Below, in pieces: positions 18,826-36,440 of a DNA stretch of 64,000 nt. The notes beneath the pieces were generated by a model. It was given only the letters and a program-made list of their open reading frames with translations. It was not told where the DNA came from and ran no database searches. This DNA is from Siniperca chuatsi (Eukaryota > Chordata > Actinopteri > Centrarchiformes > Sinipercidae), in assembly GCF_020085105.1 (NCBI RefSeq), contig NC_058043.1:16612167-16676166 (forward strand). Reading direction: 5' to 3'. Position numbers and translations under genes: made by a program. Every line of letters begins with the position of its first letter. Within the stretch, counting starts at the first letter, position 1.

Positions 18826-19789
18826 GTCCCAGGTGGTGCATGCACTGAAACCTTACACTCATACCCAATAGAATACTGTTTACTTTTGAGAGAGAATATT
18901 TGTGTGTCCGTTTTTTTGTTTTAATGTATTTTAGAAAAATCTTTGTGGATCTTTGTGTGCATTCTTTGTTCAGCACTTAATGAGACTGTCAAAGTCTGTC
19001 TTGAGATTTTCATATCACTTAAGACTTTATACTAGATTTATTATCAAAATAATGAACAATCTCACCCATTCATGTGAGATTTAAAGTGACAGATTTTCTC
19101 TAACAAACTGTAAAACTGTTTCATATGCAGTGATATGAATTTGCTAAAATCCAGCTCTTATAAAGTATATGAAAACAGACTGGCTTTGGTGTTAAGTTTA
19201 AATATCCCTATGATTTCTAAAAGATTTCCTTGTACAGAATGGCATTTAAATCAGTGTTTGAATGATTGTAACTACCTAGCATGACTCTTCATTTTTCACC
19301 AAACTAGAGTAGCAAGTTGCATTGTGGTGTTTAGACTTTGAAAGCATAGTAGAGGTTGTATTTACTCTTAAATCTGCTAAATATTTGTCTAAATCCTAAA
19401 GTTTTATATATCAAGATATCTTTTCACAGTATAACCGAAGCTTTTATTCGCTCATTTTTGAGATTGTAAATATTACATGTTCACAATATTCTATATGAAT
19501 GAGTACTATTGATATAGCAGTAGATGTGAACACTTGACCCTTTGATTCAGCACGATAGCAGTAAATCATAAGCTAAACCAGTATATGGTATTATAAGGTG
19601 AGATAATTATTAATTGGACCATGATCTGTCACTACAGACAGAAAGTTTATTAGAATAATGTATTTACATTGTTTTGAATTGGAGAGAAACTAAATCTTGA
19701 GCATTTCAATGGAATTTTTAAAAGAACTGCGTCTAATTTCAATATTTATGTGACATAATATGAAAGTGTATCCATTGCATATTTATTTC

Positions 19790-19795
19790 AATAAA
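19790..19795 (+). promoter_or_regulatory. Candidate rere polyadenylation signal AATAAA
   Basis: An AATAAA hexamer lies about 965 bases after the rere stop. The intervening AT-rich sequence has no ORF or repeat that I recognise, so it is a plausible 3' UTR. Confidence 0.55.
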
Positions 19796-19870
19796 TATTT
19801 CTGCAATGACAACTTATTCTCTTTGCATTTTGAGTTCCTCTGTTTGGAAGAGAAACACAGCCTGTGGTGT

Positions 19871-20144
19871 ATATACACTGACAGTTTATCAGGTACACCT
19901 AGCTAAAACTAATGCAGTTTAATACAACAGTCCAGCAATAAATCCTACCTTCATGAAGGTTATGATGTTCAGTTTTTATTTAAACTGTTTTAGAAGGTGT
20001 TGATTCAACTGTGTGACTATTTTGGTGGCTGCTGTTTGTGGTGCTGTTGAACTGAATTGCATTATACTGACAGGTGTTTTTGTTATGTCCTGGCTGCATT
20101 AGTTTTAGCTAGGTGTACCTAATAAACTGCACCTGTGTGTATAT
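19871..20144. mobile_element. Short MITE with about 36-bp terminal inverted repeats
   Basis: The left end contains TTTATCAGGTACACCTAGCT and continues AAAACTAATGCAG. The right end is its inverse, with one mismatch over about 36 bp (CTGCATTAGTTTTAGCTAGG, then TGTACCTAATAAACTG). It is about 270 bp long with no ORF. A related but more decayed copy lies at about 40500-40670. The superfamily is not certain. Confidence 0.75.
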
Positions 20145-20560
20145 ACTATGGGACAATAACAGTATAATTCCTGCTAGTGCTGTTGTTTCCTGCACCCAGC
20201 AAGTTGGACAGAGAGGAGCATGGCGCGTTCATGGTTTTATTGCATTAAATCACTTATTGCACAAATCTGTCATATATGTAAAATCATATGTTCCCAGTCT
20301 TGTTTGACAAGAGATATGAAGTGTTCTGACAACAATCATTTGCTTGATTGTTTTTACACAAAATGTTTTTAAGCAGTGACAGTGGCAACAACAGATCATT
20401 TAGGGGTAATACATGAAAGCATCTGAGACAGCAACACCTAATGGATATGTCAGTTCTATTGTTTTGCTTATGTATATAGGCAAAGCTGGCTAATTAGCTA
20501 TTGGTAAATCTTACATTAGCAGCAGATGCACTGGCATTTTCACTATATAGTATTTTAGAC

Positions 20561-20859
20561 CAGTGGTTCCTAACCTGGGGGTCTAAGGGGGTGTGAGTTT
20601 ATTACTGTAGTAGGAAAAAAATAATTTAATCTGCTACACAGAGTTTCAGAGTTGTCTCTAATCTTTGCTTTTTCTTTACTGTGTAGTTTAATACTGTCTA
20701 GTTTTACTTCTTCTGGCCTGTAGAAATTATTCAAATGAAATGGTATAAAAATGGACAATCACTTTGAACTGTTCACAACTCATGCAGCCTGATGAGAGGT
20801 CACAAGTAGATATGGCTTTGTCTTAAAGGGGCACAAAGCAGAAAGTTTGGGAACCAATG
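20561..20859. mobile_element. hAT-like MITE with 8-bp target-site duplication
   Basis: The element starts CAGTGGTTCC and ends GGAACCAATG, giving inverted termini with one mismatch. It is flanked by TTTTAGAC (20553-20560) and TTTTAGAA (20860-20867), an 8-bp duplication with one difference. Terminal sequence and duplication length both fit the hAT superfamily. It is 299 bp long and non-coding. Confidence 0.7.
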
Positions 20860-21820
20860 TTTTAGAAGATGCTTCCTCATCATACACGGCTCAGGCAGTC
20901 ACCTACTGAATCTTTTCTTACAACATACATACAAACAAACCGGACCAATATCTACAACGCAACCTTCTTTCAGGTATTCATCCCCTTTTTTATCCTCTAC
21001 AAAGACGCCCTGCACACACTTTTCATCTGTTCAAAAACTACAAGCTGCCATTACAACTCAGCTTGATTGCAGCTGTATGACATACAAAGCCACGTTTTAG
21101 GCGCAACAGAACATTAACAAACAGCACGTGTTAACAAGTATGAGCTTCTGTACTTACAGAATGGTCCATATATCAACATCGGCTTACCCAGAACTGAAAA
21201 ACCAGTTATTAAAAGTTTAAAATGCAGCTGAAATGTTTTCATGTTTAAAGGATAAGGCTGGCGATATGCTTCATTTTTGTTATTGTCAACAAATCCCATG
21301 AAAAGGCCAAAACCAACGCCGTGTTAGTCAATACTCAGTACTTTCCAACTTCCCTATCCTGTCTGTGCCTCTCAACCCCCCAGCCAATTCGTTCCTATTG
21401 AAGATGTAAATCTTTAAAACAGGTCTGGAATATATACTGTATTTAAAAGAAAAAAGCTAAATCATTTCCTAAAACAACTGGACACTGTAGTTTGTAGCAA
21501 ATGTAATTCAGACCATTAGGATGATGAATTCTCTGAGCGTGTACAATGTTTTTTTTATAATGTAGTCTGCCTACAAATATATTTCACTGCACATATTGAA
21601 AATATGAATATCTGACAAATCTTTGAATCTTGATCTGGAATCTTGAAATAGTGCATTTATTGGAAAATGTTTTCAGCCCCTATTATCACCAGACTTATTC
21701 TTTAACTAAAAATGTCCAACGAGCTGCAGAAAAGAATTTAAAATAGCAGTTTGCTAACTTCTACTTTTACATGCTGTATTGTAACTTTGAAACCAATGCA
21801 TACACTTGAGACATAGGCTC

Positions 21821-21959
<139 letters not shown>

Positions 21960-22030
21960 GATGATGGACCCAAGTGAAAATATTTGGAAATTACATCAGG
22001 GACCATCTTGAGAAGTAGGAGTCTTCTTCT

Positions 22031-25000
22031 TCACATACTGCACTTGAGGTACTGGATAGCCGACAGCGCACTCACATTCGCTAGCAGAGCTAAACAGGAT
22101 TTCAGTAAAGGTTACTTTGTAGAATTGGATGTCACTTCATCAAGTTATACAGTACTCTTCATGTTCAATACTTAAAGCCCCTGAAAACTTGGTTTCAAAT
22201 CTTAAGTATTTCTCAATGGCATTTAATATTCTTGACCAAATAAATCAAAGTTAACATTATTTTCATTTTCAATTCATTTGCATTTTATTTTTTTGGAGGA
22301 AAAACAGCAGAGCAATGAAAAACATTTCTAGCTGTGCAGCATAAAGGCAAGACAGACAGAGAATGATACAAGTAACAAGTTAGACAAAAACATTCTTATT
22401 TATTATTTAATAAGCGTTCAACACTCAAAAAAATCAGTCATCAGATTTTAAATCCAGTTGCAGAATATCAATGCAAGGAGTTTCATACCTGCTTTCCAGG
22501 CATCAGCAGCCTCTGGATCAGAGGATCTTAATACCCAGGAGGCAAAAGCGATGCAGACCAAACACATATCTGACTGCTTCAGTGTGGAGAAGATGCCCTC
22601 TCGTCCTGTAGGAGACATAAACATGTACAAAAAAGTAAATTTCGTTTAATTGTAGATTTGCTTTGGATGTGTGTTTTACATCCAGTCCAGTGTAGAAAGC
22701 TCAGACTTACTTGTCTGTATAGTTTCCAAAATCCTCTGCTGCACTGCCAGCTCTGTAAACAACTGAGAAGGTGCTGAAGAAACTCTTCCCTCAGTGAGCA
22801 CAGTTATTGGTGGATCTGCTCTCTTGCTGGCAATTCTGTCAGCCTCAACTGGAAACACCCAGGCACCAGACCCCCTGCACCAGATGCTACCTTTGTCATG
22901 GAAGCGAATCCTCCTCATCGACAGCAAACCTTTCCAGCTGTGAAATCCACGTGGGGCTGCAGCAGATATCCCACAATCGCTGCCCTGGATGAAAGAGCGA
23001 CACGCGACTCTGATTGAAGAGATGTCGTCATCCTTCTCGCAGTCTGCGCTCAAGAAAACATAGTTCGGATTTGGGAATGTGAGTTCTCTGATGGTGGGAC
23101 GAGAACAAGAGAAAATGGGAATGGGTTTCTCCTCGCTGCACTGGGAATCATGGAGGGAAGAGAATGACATTTCATCCCTGAATGTACAAAGCGTGAAGTC
23201 AAACACAGGTGCCACTGAGATATCCTCTGGGTCATAGACAGTGACACATGGGGAGCGTCCAAACATTTCAGGGAATAATATTTGATAATGTTCAGCCAGT
23301 CCAGGTATTGAGGGTCCCAGATTGTCACTCGCTTTAAACACCACGTTTTCCTCCAGTGATGGACAGCAGCATTTTTCATCATTACCAAGTAACAACTGCA
23401 AAGATGAATCCTCTGTGTTGAGAGCTTGTATGTTGCGCATGCTTCTGGTTTTTGTTATCCGTCTCGGCCATGCAAGTTCGCTTGAAATTAAAGCATTTGA
23501 GTCCTGATCCTCAAAACATTGCCCTGCGAAGTCCTCTGAAGGCACAGGTGTCTCCTTTCCTTCAGAGCTTGTGGATTCCTCCTCCTCATGTGCAAAGAAA
23601 GGAGAGTCACTTGTCCTTTGTTGGTTTTTGCTCTGAGGGTCAGGACTGGGGTTCCTACTGGCGCCAAGAAACTGCCAGTACTCTTCTTCAAAATCGGAGG
23701 TGGAAAACTCACAGCTTGAGCGATCTGGTTTAGATTCGTCAGGCTGCGTGAAATAGTCTGAGTCAGCAGTGTCCGATGTGTCCATTAAACCACCATCGGA
23801 CAAGTTATACTCCACAGTGTCAGCCAAAGAGCTGTGATCTGTTGGGAAATCATCAACATTTGGTGTCGCTATTCCTTGTGTTTCCCTGGGAGGTGTGCTC
23901 CTACCCACCCTAAGCTGCAAAATGTCATTTATGGTCAGTTTTTCCATTTCATCCCAAAAAGCAGAAATGGCATACACGGGTCGAGTGTGGCCCGTGGCTT
24001 CAGCATATGTTTCAGGGCTGTCGGCCACAGAGCCAGGTGTCAGAGTTAAATCAGGAACAGGAGGCAGACTAAGCTGGTCTCCTGAAGAGCAACCAGATGC
24101 TGAAAGATTAAGTTCATGTTTTTGGAGTCCAGGTGTATCCGAGGGCATGCGGGGCACCGTGCTCTGTGTGTTGTTAACACACGTGGAGTTGTCATCTGGC
24201 ATTTTGTTAGCACTTTGGCCAGCAGATGGAAATATCAGGGCAGGCTCAACATAGGCGCGTTCATAACCTTCAGAGTTAGTAGCTGTTACATTGCAAGAGA
24301 GAGAGATATGACAAGAATGCTTTTCTCTGCCCTGCGTGTCGTCAGCGTCGGTATCCTCAGTCAGACTGAGTAGATGGCTGTTTTCTGTCAGAGATAATGA
24401 GTTCTGCAGTCGATAGTTTTCCATGAGAAGGTGCGGAGGTTCCTCCACTGATTCAGTAGCTGACAGATAGCTTTCAGACTCATAACTATGAGTGGAGAAG
24501 AACTCAACACTGTCCTCAAGCTCGACAGACTCCACACTGTCCACCCGTGAAGGCTCTTTGGGTGTAAATGTGTCATGCGAGGTGGACGCTGAGCAGCTTG
24601 GGTCATGTTTGTTTCTGTCTGTCGTTGGCTCAGTGACATTTTCTTCGGGGGAATGGAACGTTACCAGTTTTTCTGACAAATTGTCTTCTTCACCAGATGT
24701 TAAAGACACTTGCGATGAATCTGAAGTGACTCCCATCTGAACGCTCTCAGGATTGTCTTCAGCACTTGGGTGCCATCCTGATTTTGTTAGTTTTTGGAAG
24801 TTTTGGTGTGATTGTGTGACATACACTGTGTCCCTCCTTCCCTCTGACTTATTATTATCTTTGTTTATCTCCATCTCCAAGCCATTTTCAAGTGATTTCT
24901 CCTGCCCGGGGGTTCTGCACATGTGAGTGTCCTTACAAGTTTTTTTTGGTCTTTGTTTTTTTTTCACAGAGGGGCCACGTACCCGCTGACGTGCAGGACT

Positions 25001-26583
25001 GTTATTCACTGTCACGAACCAGCGCTCTTTTTCTGCTCTTAAAGCGACACTGCTCACAGCTCTGTCTGTAGCATGTGGCTCATTCACATTCACTTCTGTT
25101 TGGTTACAAGAAAGTGGGTCAGGTTGCTGCATGGATTTGAGTTTACAAGTGCCACTCTCTGTTTGCACCTTGCCATCTTCTTTTCTCAGCTCTGTTGATT
25201 CTCCATCTGAAGACTGAACATTTGGTTGCAGTGTGATCGTAATGTTGTCAGTTGTCTCCTCTGTGTTGACATTTCCTCCGGGATAATCAAGGCATATGTA
25301 AGAGTTCACCCGTATTTCACTCTCTTCTCCAGCTGTTGTTGTAAGATCATCTCGTTCACCTCCTGCACCACTTCGATTAACCTGCACTTCTTCCATGCAG
25401 CATCCTGCAGCGTTGCTTTCAGCTTCATCGCTGTTTGCAGCAGGAGTCTGCTGCAGCTCCTGTCGGCCTACGCTGAAGACTGAACTTGAGTTTCCTGAAT
25501 CCTCTGAATCACTGAGGCTCGAGTTATCAGGGCAGGCGAGCGAAGGCTGCAGCAGAACACACTCCTCACTGTCCTCATAGAAGCTCGTCCAGTCATATTC
25601 TGCAATGTGCATGCTGTGATCTAAATCATCCATTTTGATACCTCGCATGCTCTTCAGCCTGAAAAAAGAAGAGAAATCAGTGTTAGAAGGTTGCAGATTT
25701 AGGTATTTTGCATGAAAAACAAAGAAATTGGCCTCATGAAATGTATAGCAGTACATCATTGGTATCCCTGCTGGGTTATAGTTAAAGTTACATCAACACA
25801 TTTGAGTTAAATATAGAGCATGCATTTGCCTAACGCTTAAAATTTCTTCCCGCTGTCATTAGGATACTGTTGTGCAGAAAGCAAACAAGCTCCTGTATTA
25901 GTTCAAAACTGCAAAGCAACACTGGAGCACCATGGTCACAAGCTCTATAACAGACCCCAAAATACTCTGTGGCCCTAATCTTAGTCATATGACCTGAAAC
26001 ATTCAGCTGGCCAATGTCAGGGTACAACATACTGTATCAGCTTAGCAAACATACTCAGTGGGCGAGTTAAGTTGCAAAAAAATACATTGATACAGTATGA
26101 TATAAACATTCAAATGTCAACTTGTCAAATAATTCATCAACTCAAATAATTCATTAAAATATATTTTGTATTTGATCACCACATTTTTGTAGTATTGTTT
26201 TAGCTACAGGGTAACAAAGTTATTAGGATCACTGTTTCATCTTCACCATAATGGACGTTGCTCTTAAACTCCTTCAACTGCTCTTCGTCAAAGTCATTAA
26301 AGGTCTTATCTACTAACATTATTATAACACAACCAACACGAAGTGTATAGCTACAGTGCATTGTTGTAAATGTGTTTCTGTAGGAGACAGGAACCTACCT
26401 GTTGCAGAAGGACGAGGCGTCCTGTTTGGAGGTGTCAGTACTTTCTCCCTTCAGGGACGTTTCAGCTCTGAGGTCCGTCTGTCCTTGCATATGTCTGACT
26501 GGGGCCTTGCACTCTGCACTGTTATTAATAGAGTAGTATGTCCAGTCACATGTAGCTGCTAGTGCAAACGTCCGTCCCTCCAT
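22031..26583 (-). CDS. perm1: PERM1, PGC-1 and ERR-induced regulator in muscle
   Basis: Muscle regulator that promotes mitochondrial and oxidative gene programmes downstream of PGC-1/ERR. Exons in transcript order: 26583-26399 (possible N-terminal extension), 25658-22711, 22605-22489, 22080-22031; all junctions keep phase. From the conserved start MDDLDHSMHIAEYDW (ATG at 25633), which aligns with human MENFQYSVQLSDQDW, the protein is 1029 aa. If translation starts at 26583 it is 1099 aa. The long middle is acidic and Ser/Thr-rich, as expected for this disordered family. The diagnostic C-terminal block is LKQSDMCLVCIAFASW (exon 3), then DPEAADAWKA, then ANVSALSAIQYLKCSM from the last exon, close to human DMCLVFVAFATWAVRTSD and ANVGTISAIRYF. 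Both ATGs have good Kozak contexts. Fish may carry two paralogues; I cannot tell which this is. Confidence 0.9.
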
Positions 26584-27166
26584 TACCAGAGGTGTGACAT
26601 TTCAGTACCCTAAAATACAAGCCCTCATCCATTTATTAGAGGTAAGATCAATAATCAGTTCCATTATTAACTGATAGAAATTCAAGGACAGGGACACATT
26701 TTGCTACCATAATGGATATTTTATACATTTGATGCATTTATTTAAAATGACAAGATCTGAACAAATGCTCTTTTCAATGAAGTTATGCAAACATAATTTC
26801 TTTTTAAATTTCCATTAATTGGATTTAACATCTAGCCTTAGTCTCAAGTCTTGCACACACAAAAAAACTTTCTCTAGTTTCTGCAAACATTGACATGAAA
26901 AACATGATCTTGGATTAAATATTTATAGTTTCAAAATGCACCTGTCTTACTTTAAATACTGTAAATTTTTACTTTTAATCTTCTTGTGACAGCTCAGATC
27001 CAGACAGTGTTTGTAGGATAGCATCGGACTACATCATTTTCTACACAAATTTGTCTCCCTAAGCTGAAAATCAGAGCATTAAGACGTATATTGGTATATT
27101 TTCTCTTTATATAAAGAGACAGTAGACATACTGTGCAGAGTTAACCTACAGTTTGGATATACAGAT

Positions 27167-27728
27167 GGGTGACAAATTAAAGGAAAAACCAACATGAAGC
27201 GTCTTAGTATGAAGCCAGGCCACCACAAGCCTGCAGAGCAGCTTCAGTGCTCTTTACCATGTCTGTAGAACTCTGCTGGAGGGATTAACACCATCACTCC
27301 ACAAGATATTCCCTCATTTATATATACAACCTTTATTTAATCAGGTAATCTCATTGAGATCAAGCTCTCTTTTGCAAGAGAGACCTGAGTACAGCAGATA
27401 AAAGAAAAACAAACATAGCCAACAAAGGGACATATAGCATCAGAGACAGTCACAGACATCACTAAATAGATTTGAAGATGAAAGTTTATATTCTATCATT
27501 TGGTGTTATGGCGATGGTGGTGGAGAGCATTGTCTTACACATTGGTCCAAAATATTCCATAGGTGTGAAACTGGGTTGAGATCTGGTGACTGTAAAGGCC
27601 GTAACATTTTATGTTACGTCATTTTCATACTCAACAAACCATTCAGTGAGCCCTGGCGCACGAAAGCATCTGCATTTGATATGTTTCTCCACTCTCTTTT
27701 TTCAGATTTTTCCTTTAATTTGTCCCCA
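27167..27728. mobile_element. Non-autonomous DNA transposon with 19-20-bp terminal inverted repeats
   Basis: The left end carries GACAAATTAAAGGAAAAA (27171-27188) and the right end its perfect inverse TTTTTCCTTTAATTTGTC (27707-27724). The outer bases match less well. The interior resembles a common teleost family (a segment near GGGTTGAGATCTGGTGACTG). It is interrupted by an unrelated repeat at about 27320-27495. No functional ORF is present. Confidence 0.65.
27320..27501. repeat. Dispersed repeat nested inside the TIR element
   Basis: The insert begins with an AACCTTTATTTAATCAGG segment and includes AAGAGAGACCTGAGTACAGC, a motif set I know as a dispersed fish repeat. Short direct repeats (TCATTT at 27314-27319 and 27496-27501) flank it and may be its target duplication. 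A related, more diverged copy starts near 48330. Confidence 0.5.
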
Positions 27729-29269
27729 GTCTAGATTACCAAGTGAAAATAAAGAAATGTATTGCATTTTTTTCTGGCATGCATACTGTAATGTAATGTT
27801 AATGTAAAGATAAATTAGGTTCCTTTCATTCCTGATTAGGTTATTTGCCTATCAGGTAGGAACCAATCAGTTAATTCAATAACCAACAGGGAAATGTCAT
27901 TGATGTAAAAAGAAATTCTTTTCTGGCACACAGTGAGTCATTGTTTCTATTAGCAACTGGAATCACAAATGAAACCAAACTATTCAAATTTTTCTTTGAA
28001 CAATATGAAGCCAACAGGTGTCATACAAAAAAAACAGCAGAATGAGAGTTCATATAATTGCACAGAGGGAAACAATGGTTATGGAAAGGTGCTTTATTTC
28101 TCCAAACATTACATACATCTTCAGAACATTCTTCATGGCAATGAAACTAGAATTTGTACATTGTTACAAAAACAATACATAATTTGTATAAAACAATATG
28201 TACATGTATTCAGCTTATGGTTGTCTGTACAACAGCAAACACATGAAGCAAAAAAGGGGAATATTCATGGAATGATTGATGCCTTTTATCTGGTTCACTT
28301 CATATGGCTTCACATATACTGAAAACGGAAATGACTAGTTATAGCCTTTGTGTTGTCAAGGTATAAAACTATATGAAATAAAATACCATGGAGCAAATAA
28401 AACATGGATAACTTGCCTTGTTTTGGAATTGTGTACAGTAAAGGCCACTGGATATAATTCAAATACCCCATTATTCATCACGTCTTGACTAAACGTTTCC
28501 TGGCTGCAGTTAAAGCTCATAATGGCACAGTAATCACAGTAAAGGCCATTTTCTTCAAACAACATTTGGCAAAAGTTAATAGTAGTCAAGTTATGTTCAC
28601 AATGCAACAATAATGTTGCCATACAACAAAAAACTCTCAATCACACTTGATGGCAACAAGTTACTTCGAGTACTTCTTTTAAAAATTAGCTGATGACCTC
28701 AGACAAAAAAAAAAGTGCACGAGGATTCAGTAGTTTTATATTTTGAGAGAAAAATATATTGGAATTTAAATTTACTTCATGAAACAAAATTGCCGTTTTA
28801 AAATGTTATGTAGGATCACAGAACGTCCTGTGAAAAAACATGATTTTGTTATTGAAAATGACTTCACCTCTTTCATGATTGAGTGGGTCTGTTGTGGAAT
28901 TCAATTCATGATGCGTGCAGCTGCGATGCATGATTTGTTGTACAAGTGTAGGACACTCACTGTGGTTTAAGCTCACAAAAATAATAAATACAAATGCAAT
29001 AATAAAAACACAAAAAAAGCAATCAAACAATCATCCATACAGCACCTGCAGTAACTCTCCCTAAAATGTCCCAGTCCACCAGAGGAACTCTGCTGCTGTT
29101 AGACACATCACTTATTCTGTTGTTCTGATTGTAATCAGTAAAACTCAGTGCACAGTTACAGAATGCAAATACACATATAAAAAAAGAAAAGAAGAGAAAA
29201 CTCCCAAATAAACTTCCTAATTAGCAAACTTAAAAAGAACAGGCTTCCATCAAATGTCACTGGGCTGTC

Positions 29270-29700
29270 ACTTTGTCTCAAAAAATCATTTACTCGACTT
29301 GGCCACTGGCTCCATTTTGAGTTAGTGCTAGTGATAGTGCTATCTGTTAAAAATATGGCTACAGCAGCTGGTTAGCTTAGCATAAAGACTGGAAACGGGG
29401 GGAAACAGCTAGCCTGGCTCTGTCCAACAGGAACAAAATAACAAAACCTACCAGCACCCCTAAAGCTCACTAATTACAACATTATATCTCGTTTGTTTAA
29501 TCTGTACAAAAAAGTGGAAAACGATTCGCTGAAAATAGTCTGGCCCATAGTGGGGAACTGTGGTTTTTCCACTTCGGATTTTGTTTTTTATACAGCTTGA
29601 AAGAGACATAACATGTTAATTAGTGAGCTTTGGAGGTGCTGGTGCTCTCCACCAGAGACATTTTACATTTAAGTGTAAAATGTTGAACTATTCCTTTAAC
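29270..29700. repeat. Common teleost dispersed repeat
   Basis: The stretch contains GCTGGTTAGCTTAGCATAAA, GGAAACAGCTAGCCTGGCTC and TTAATTAGTGAGCTTTGGAG, and ends in TTGAACTATTCCTTTAAC. I recognise these as a very abundant teleost repeat with partly self-complementary halves: AAGCTCACTAATTA on the left recurs inverted on the right. Non-coding. It may lie in the C1orf159 3' UTR. Confidence 0.6.
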
Positions 29701-29990
29701 AGAAAATTTAAAAACTAATTTAATAGGAACAACTCTGAGACTGTGTCAGGAAGATGGGTAGACAGGTTAGTTACTGGATACTGATCTTCTTCAATATCTA
29801 ACTCTTGTTAAATACAGAAAAAGTAAACAGCCCTGGTGACAAGAATGCAGCCGAAGCAGCTACAGTTACATTTGGCCACCCATGTACAAGTCAACTGGTC
29901 TTCACACGGCTGAACCTTCACATGATAAGAAAATCTAACATCGTTCCTGAGCGTTCTCTCCTACCTGCACCAGCACTCCCACCCCTCCTC

Positions 29991-33851
<3,861 letters not shown>

Positions 33852-36440
33852 ATTCGAACCTTTAAAGATCAAACAGACTTGAATTAGATAAGCATCAATT
33901 ACTTTGACGAGGCACACTGTAGGACACATACGTTCTTTAAGCATTCAGTCCTACAGGAAAGAAGACTGATCATACAAAAGACTATCTGACTGGCTGGCTA
34001 TCTATCTAATAAATGTGTCATATATACTTTATTATTAGGATAACCAGAATAATTCAAATAAGTTTCAGGTAATTCTGTCTTGTGGAATCTGCTGTTTATT
34101 GACCAAACAAAATTTTATAACAAGGAGCTTGATGTCGAGCTTCCATACTGTAACACTGAACACCATCAAGAACAACAAGTTGGTATCAAATGCCTTGTCA
34201 CATTTGTAGTCTTGTTTACTTATTCTTTAATCACATATTTAAATGATTTAAAAACCAATCTCGACAATTTTAGTCTGTATTTGATTTAGGCAAGGTTTTT
34301 GCACAGCTAACAATCTGTAGACAGCATTTAATATTTGTTTGGCTTCTTTTGGTGAATGACAAAATGGGGTATTGTGGAAAAAATATATAAATATAAATGA
34401 GGTGTCTTGCAAGGTTGATACTATGTTACTTGTGTATCCTTTTCCCAATTTAGAGTTAATTTACATGTTTTGCTCCCCTCCATATGCCACGAAACAGTAT
34501 GCAACTTAAGATTAGAACATGTTTAATATTGGTCAGTGTTGCATCCAAACTAATACAAATGAGTCACCCACAAACACAAGAGTTTAAATATTCATGAAGG
34601 GGCAGTCTTCAACAAAAGTCAAATACACAGCCCACTTTTCTTTGCTTTACGTTACAACTTTTAACTTTTACATATACATTTTTAAATGCTATATTATTAT
34701 ATCAAAGGTAAGGCAACATAGGTAATGTCTCAGAAAATGGCATGAAATGTGCTAACGTCAGTTGAGTTATACAGAATACAACCAAGGTGTTTAGCTAACT
34801 TAGCTAGCACCTGTCACTGGGATGAAGTTACGTCGTGATTGTGCTAGCAGTCAGAGCTAAAATAACGATGTCAGCGTTAGAAAGGCAGATTTGCTCATCT
34901 ATTTAAATCTGTTTTACATTATCGGGTATGTTTACAATCACAGACTGAGCAGCTGCACATTGCTGAATTTGAAAACACAAAAAAAGTTAACTCACCAGCC
35001 AAACACTAAGCTTTGGCCTGACCAAACTCCTAGGTGTGGTTTAATCAACGTCAGGTCTCGCCGCAGAGGTATTACCAGACACTCACTTATATTTTTGGCA
35101 GCTCTGTCATCAACACACCTCTGCAGTCACAGCAGAGATAATCCTACAGTGCGTAGCTCATAGCTACCTGCATTCATTTAGCATACACTTCCGGGTACGA
35201 TTTTCAAAATAAATTCCCGACTGTTTGTGCTTTATTAACATAGTAGCCCATGTCTGCGTTGAGAACATAAAAATAAATACATAAATGAAAATTAAGATTA
35301 AAATGAATATAAAAAAATATACTACTAATACTACTGCTACTAATGGTAGTAATAAATAAAATTAAAAATTACTTACTTAAGAATAGAAATATATGAGTGA
35401 TGGTCTTTTTTTTTTACATTAAATATTGCAGTAAGGCTCCATTAATTTGTAGTGTCATTTTCAGGGATTTGCAGTACAACTGGAAGCCGTTATTAAAAGC
35501 ACAACAATAACCTATGAGGGTGAATTATAATTCTGGTGCGTCATAAAAGGGTCTCCCACTGAGGATAAAATATATTAACGATGTAATCTCATTCACTAAA
35601 GCGCAATTTAAATACAATACTGTGACACTGAATGAAAAAAAATGAATACCAATATGTTTCTGATAATGTAACTGCAATGTGAATGAAACTGAATTAAATG
35701 AAATATTGAAATGAAAGGTTAATTGTTTTTTGTTGGCTTGGTTAACTATGCTGTTAATACTTGCTGGCTAATACTTATATTCAGATTATTGGTTGTTTTT
35801 CTCTCATGATAATAAGACATACAGTATAATGTATAGATAGCCTATTAGAGAAGAAATAATATTACATTAAAAGACCTTTCTCACAATAGACATTGTTACT
35901 TGTCGAGGCAGGAAAAGCACAGGTATAACTGATAACAATAATGATGGCTCCATTACATTTTCCAGTAAGCCAGCATGTACAATACTGGGGTAGTGTCACT
36001 GCACCTGAAGGAAATGCAGTCATTCATTTGTGACATTAGTTACACCTGTGTTTTAGAAGTCACAATATCTGAGCCCACAATTAGCATGGCCGGACTGATC
36101 TGTTAGGGGGCCACAGGGCAAACATTTGCTGTTGAGCCGCTACTGACACCACACCTATGCCCTCTTGTGCAATGTGTATGTACGCTGCTGTACTTGTACT
36201 TGCACTTTAGTGGTGCAAATTCCCCAACAGATTTACAATGAATCAAATACCAAAACCAATACACATGCACATAGAGTTCCCAAAGTGAGCCAGGGGCTTT
36301 TGGGGCATAGTTAGCCTACATTTGGAATTATCAATAACAATGTACCACTTCATCATAGTCCTATATTGTCATTCTTGTATTGTTTTTAATGCTATGTGGC
36401 AAACCAAAGACATTTTTCCACAATGTAGACAATAAAGTTC

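Larger units (their letters stand above)
26584..29990. other. Intergenic region upstream of perm1 and downstream of C1orf159
   Basis: No coding exon is recognised in about 3.4 kb. It includes the likely perm1 promoter side (just right of 26583), a TIR-bearing DNA element at 27167-27728 with a second repeat inside it, and a teleost repeat at 29270-29700. The right part may be 3' UTR of the C1orf159 homologue, which is transcribed leftward. Confidence 0.5.

Noticed and set aside
23895-24254. Forward-strand ORFs of 70-120 codons opposite perm1
   Set aside because: They are antisense shadows of the long perm1 exon, with no splice support or family match.
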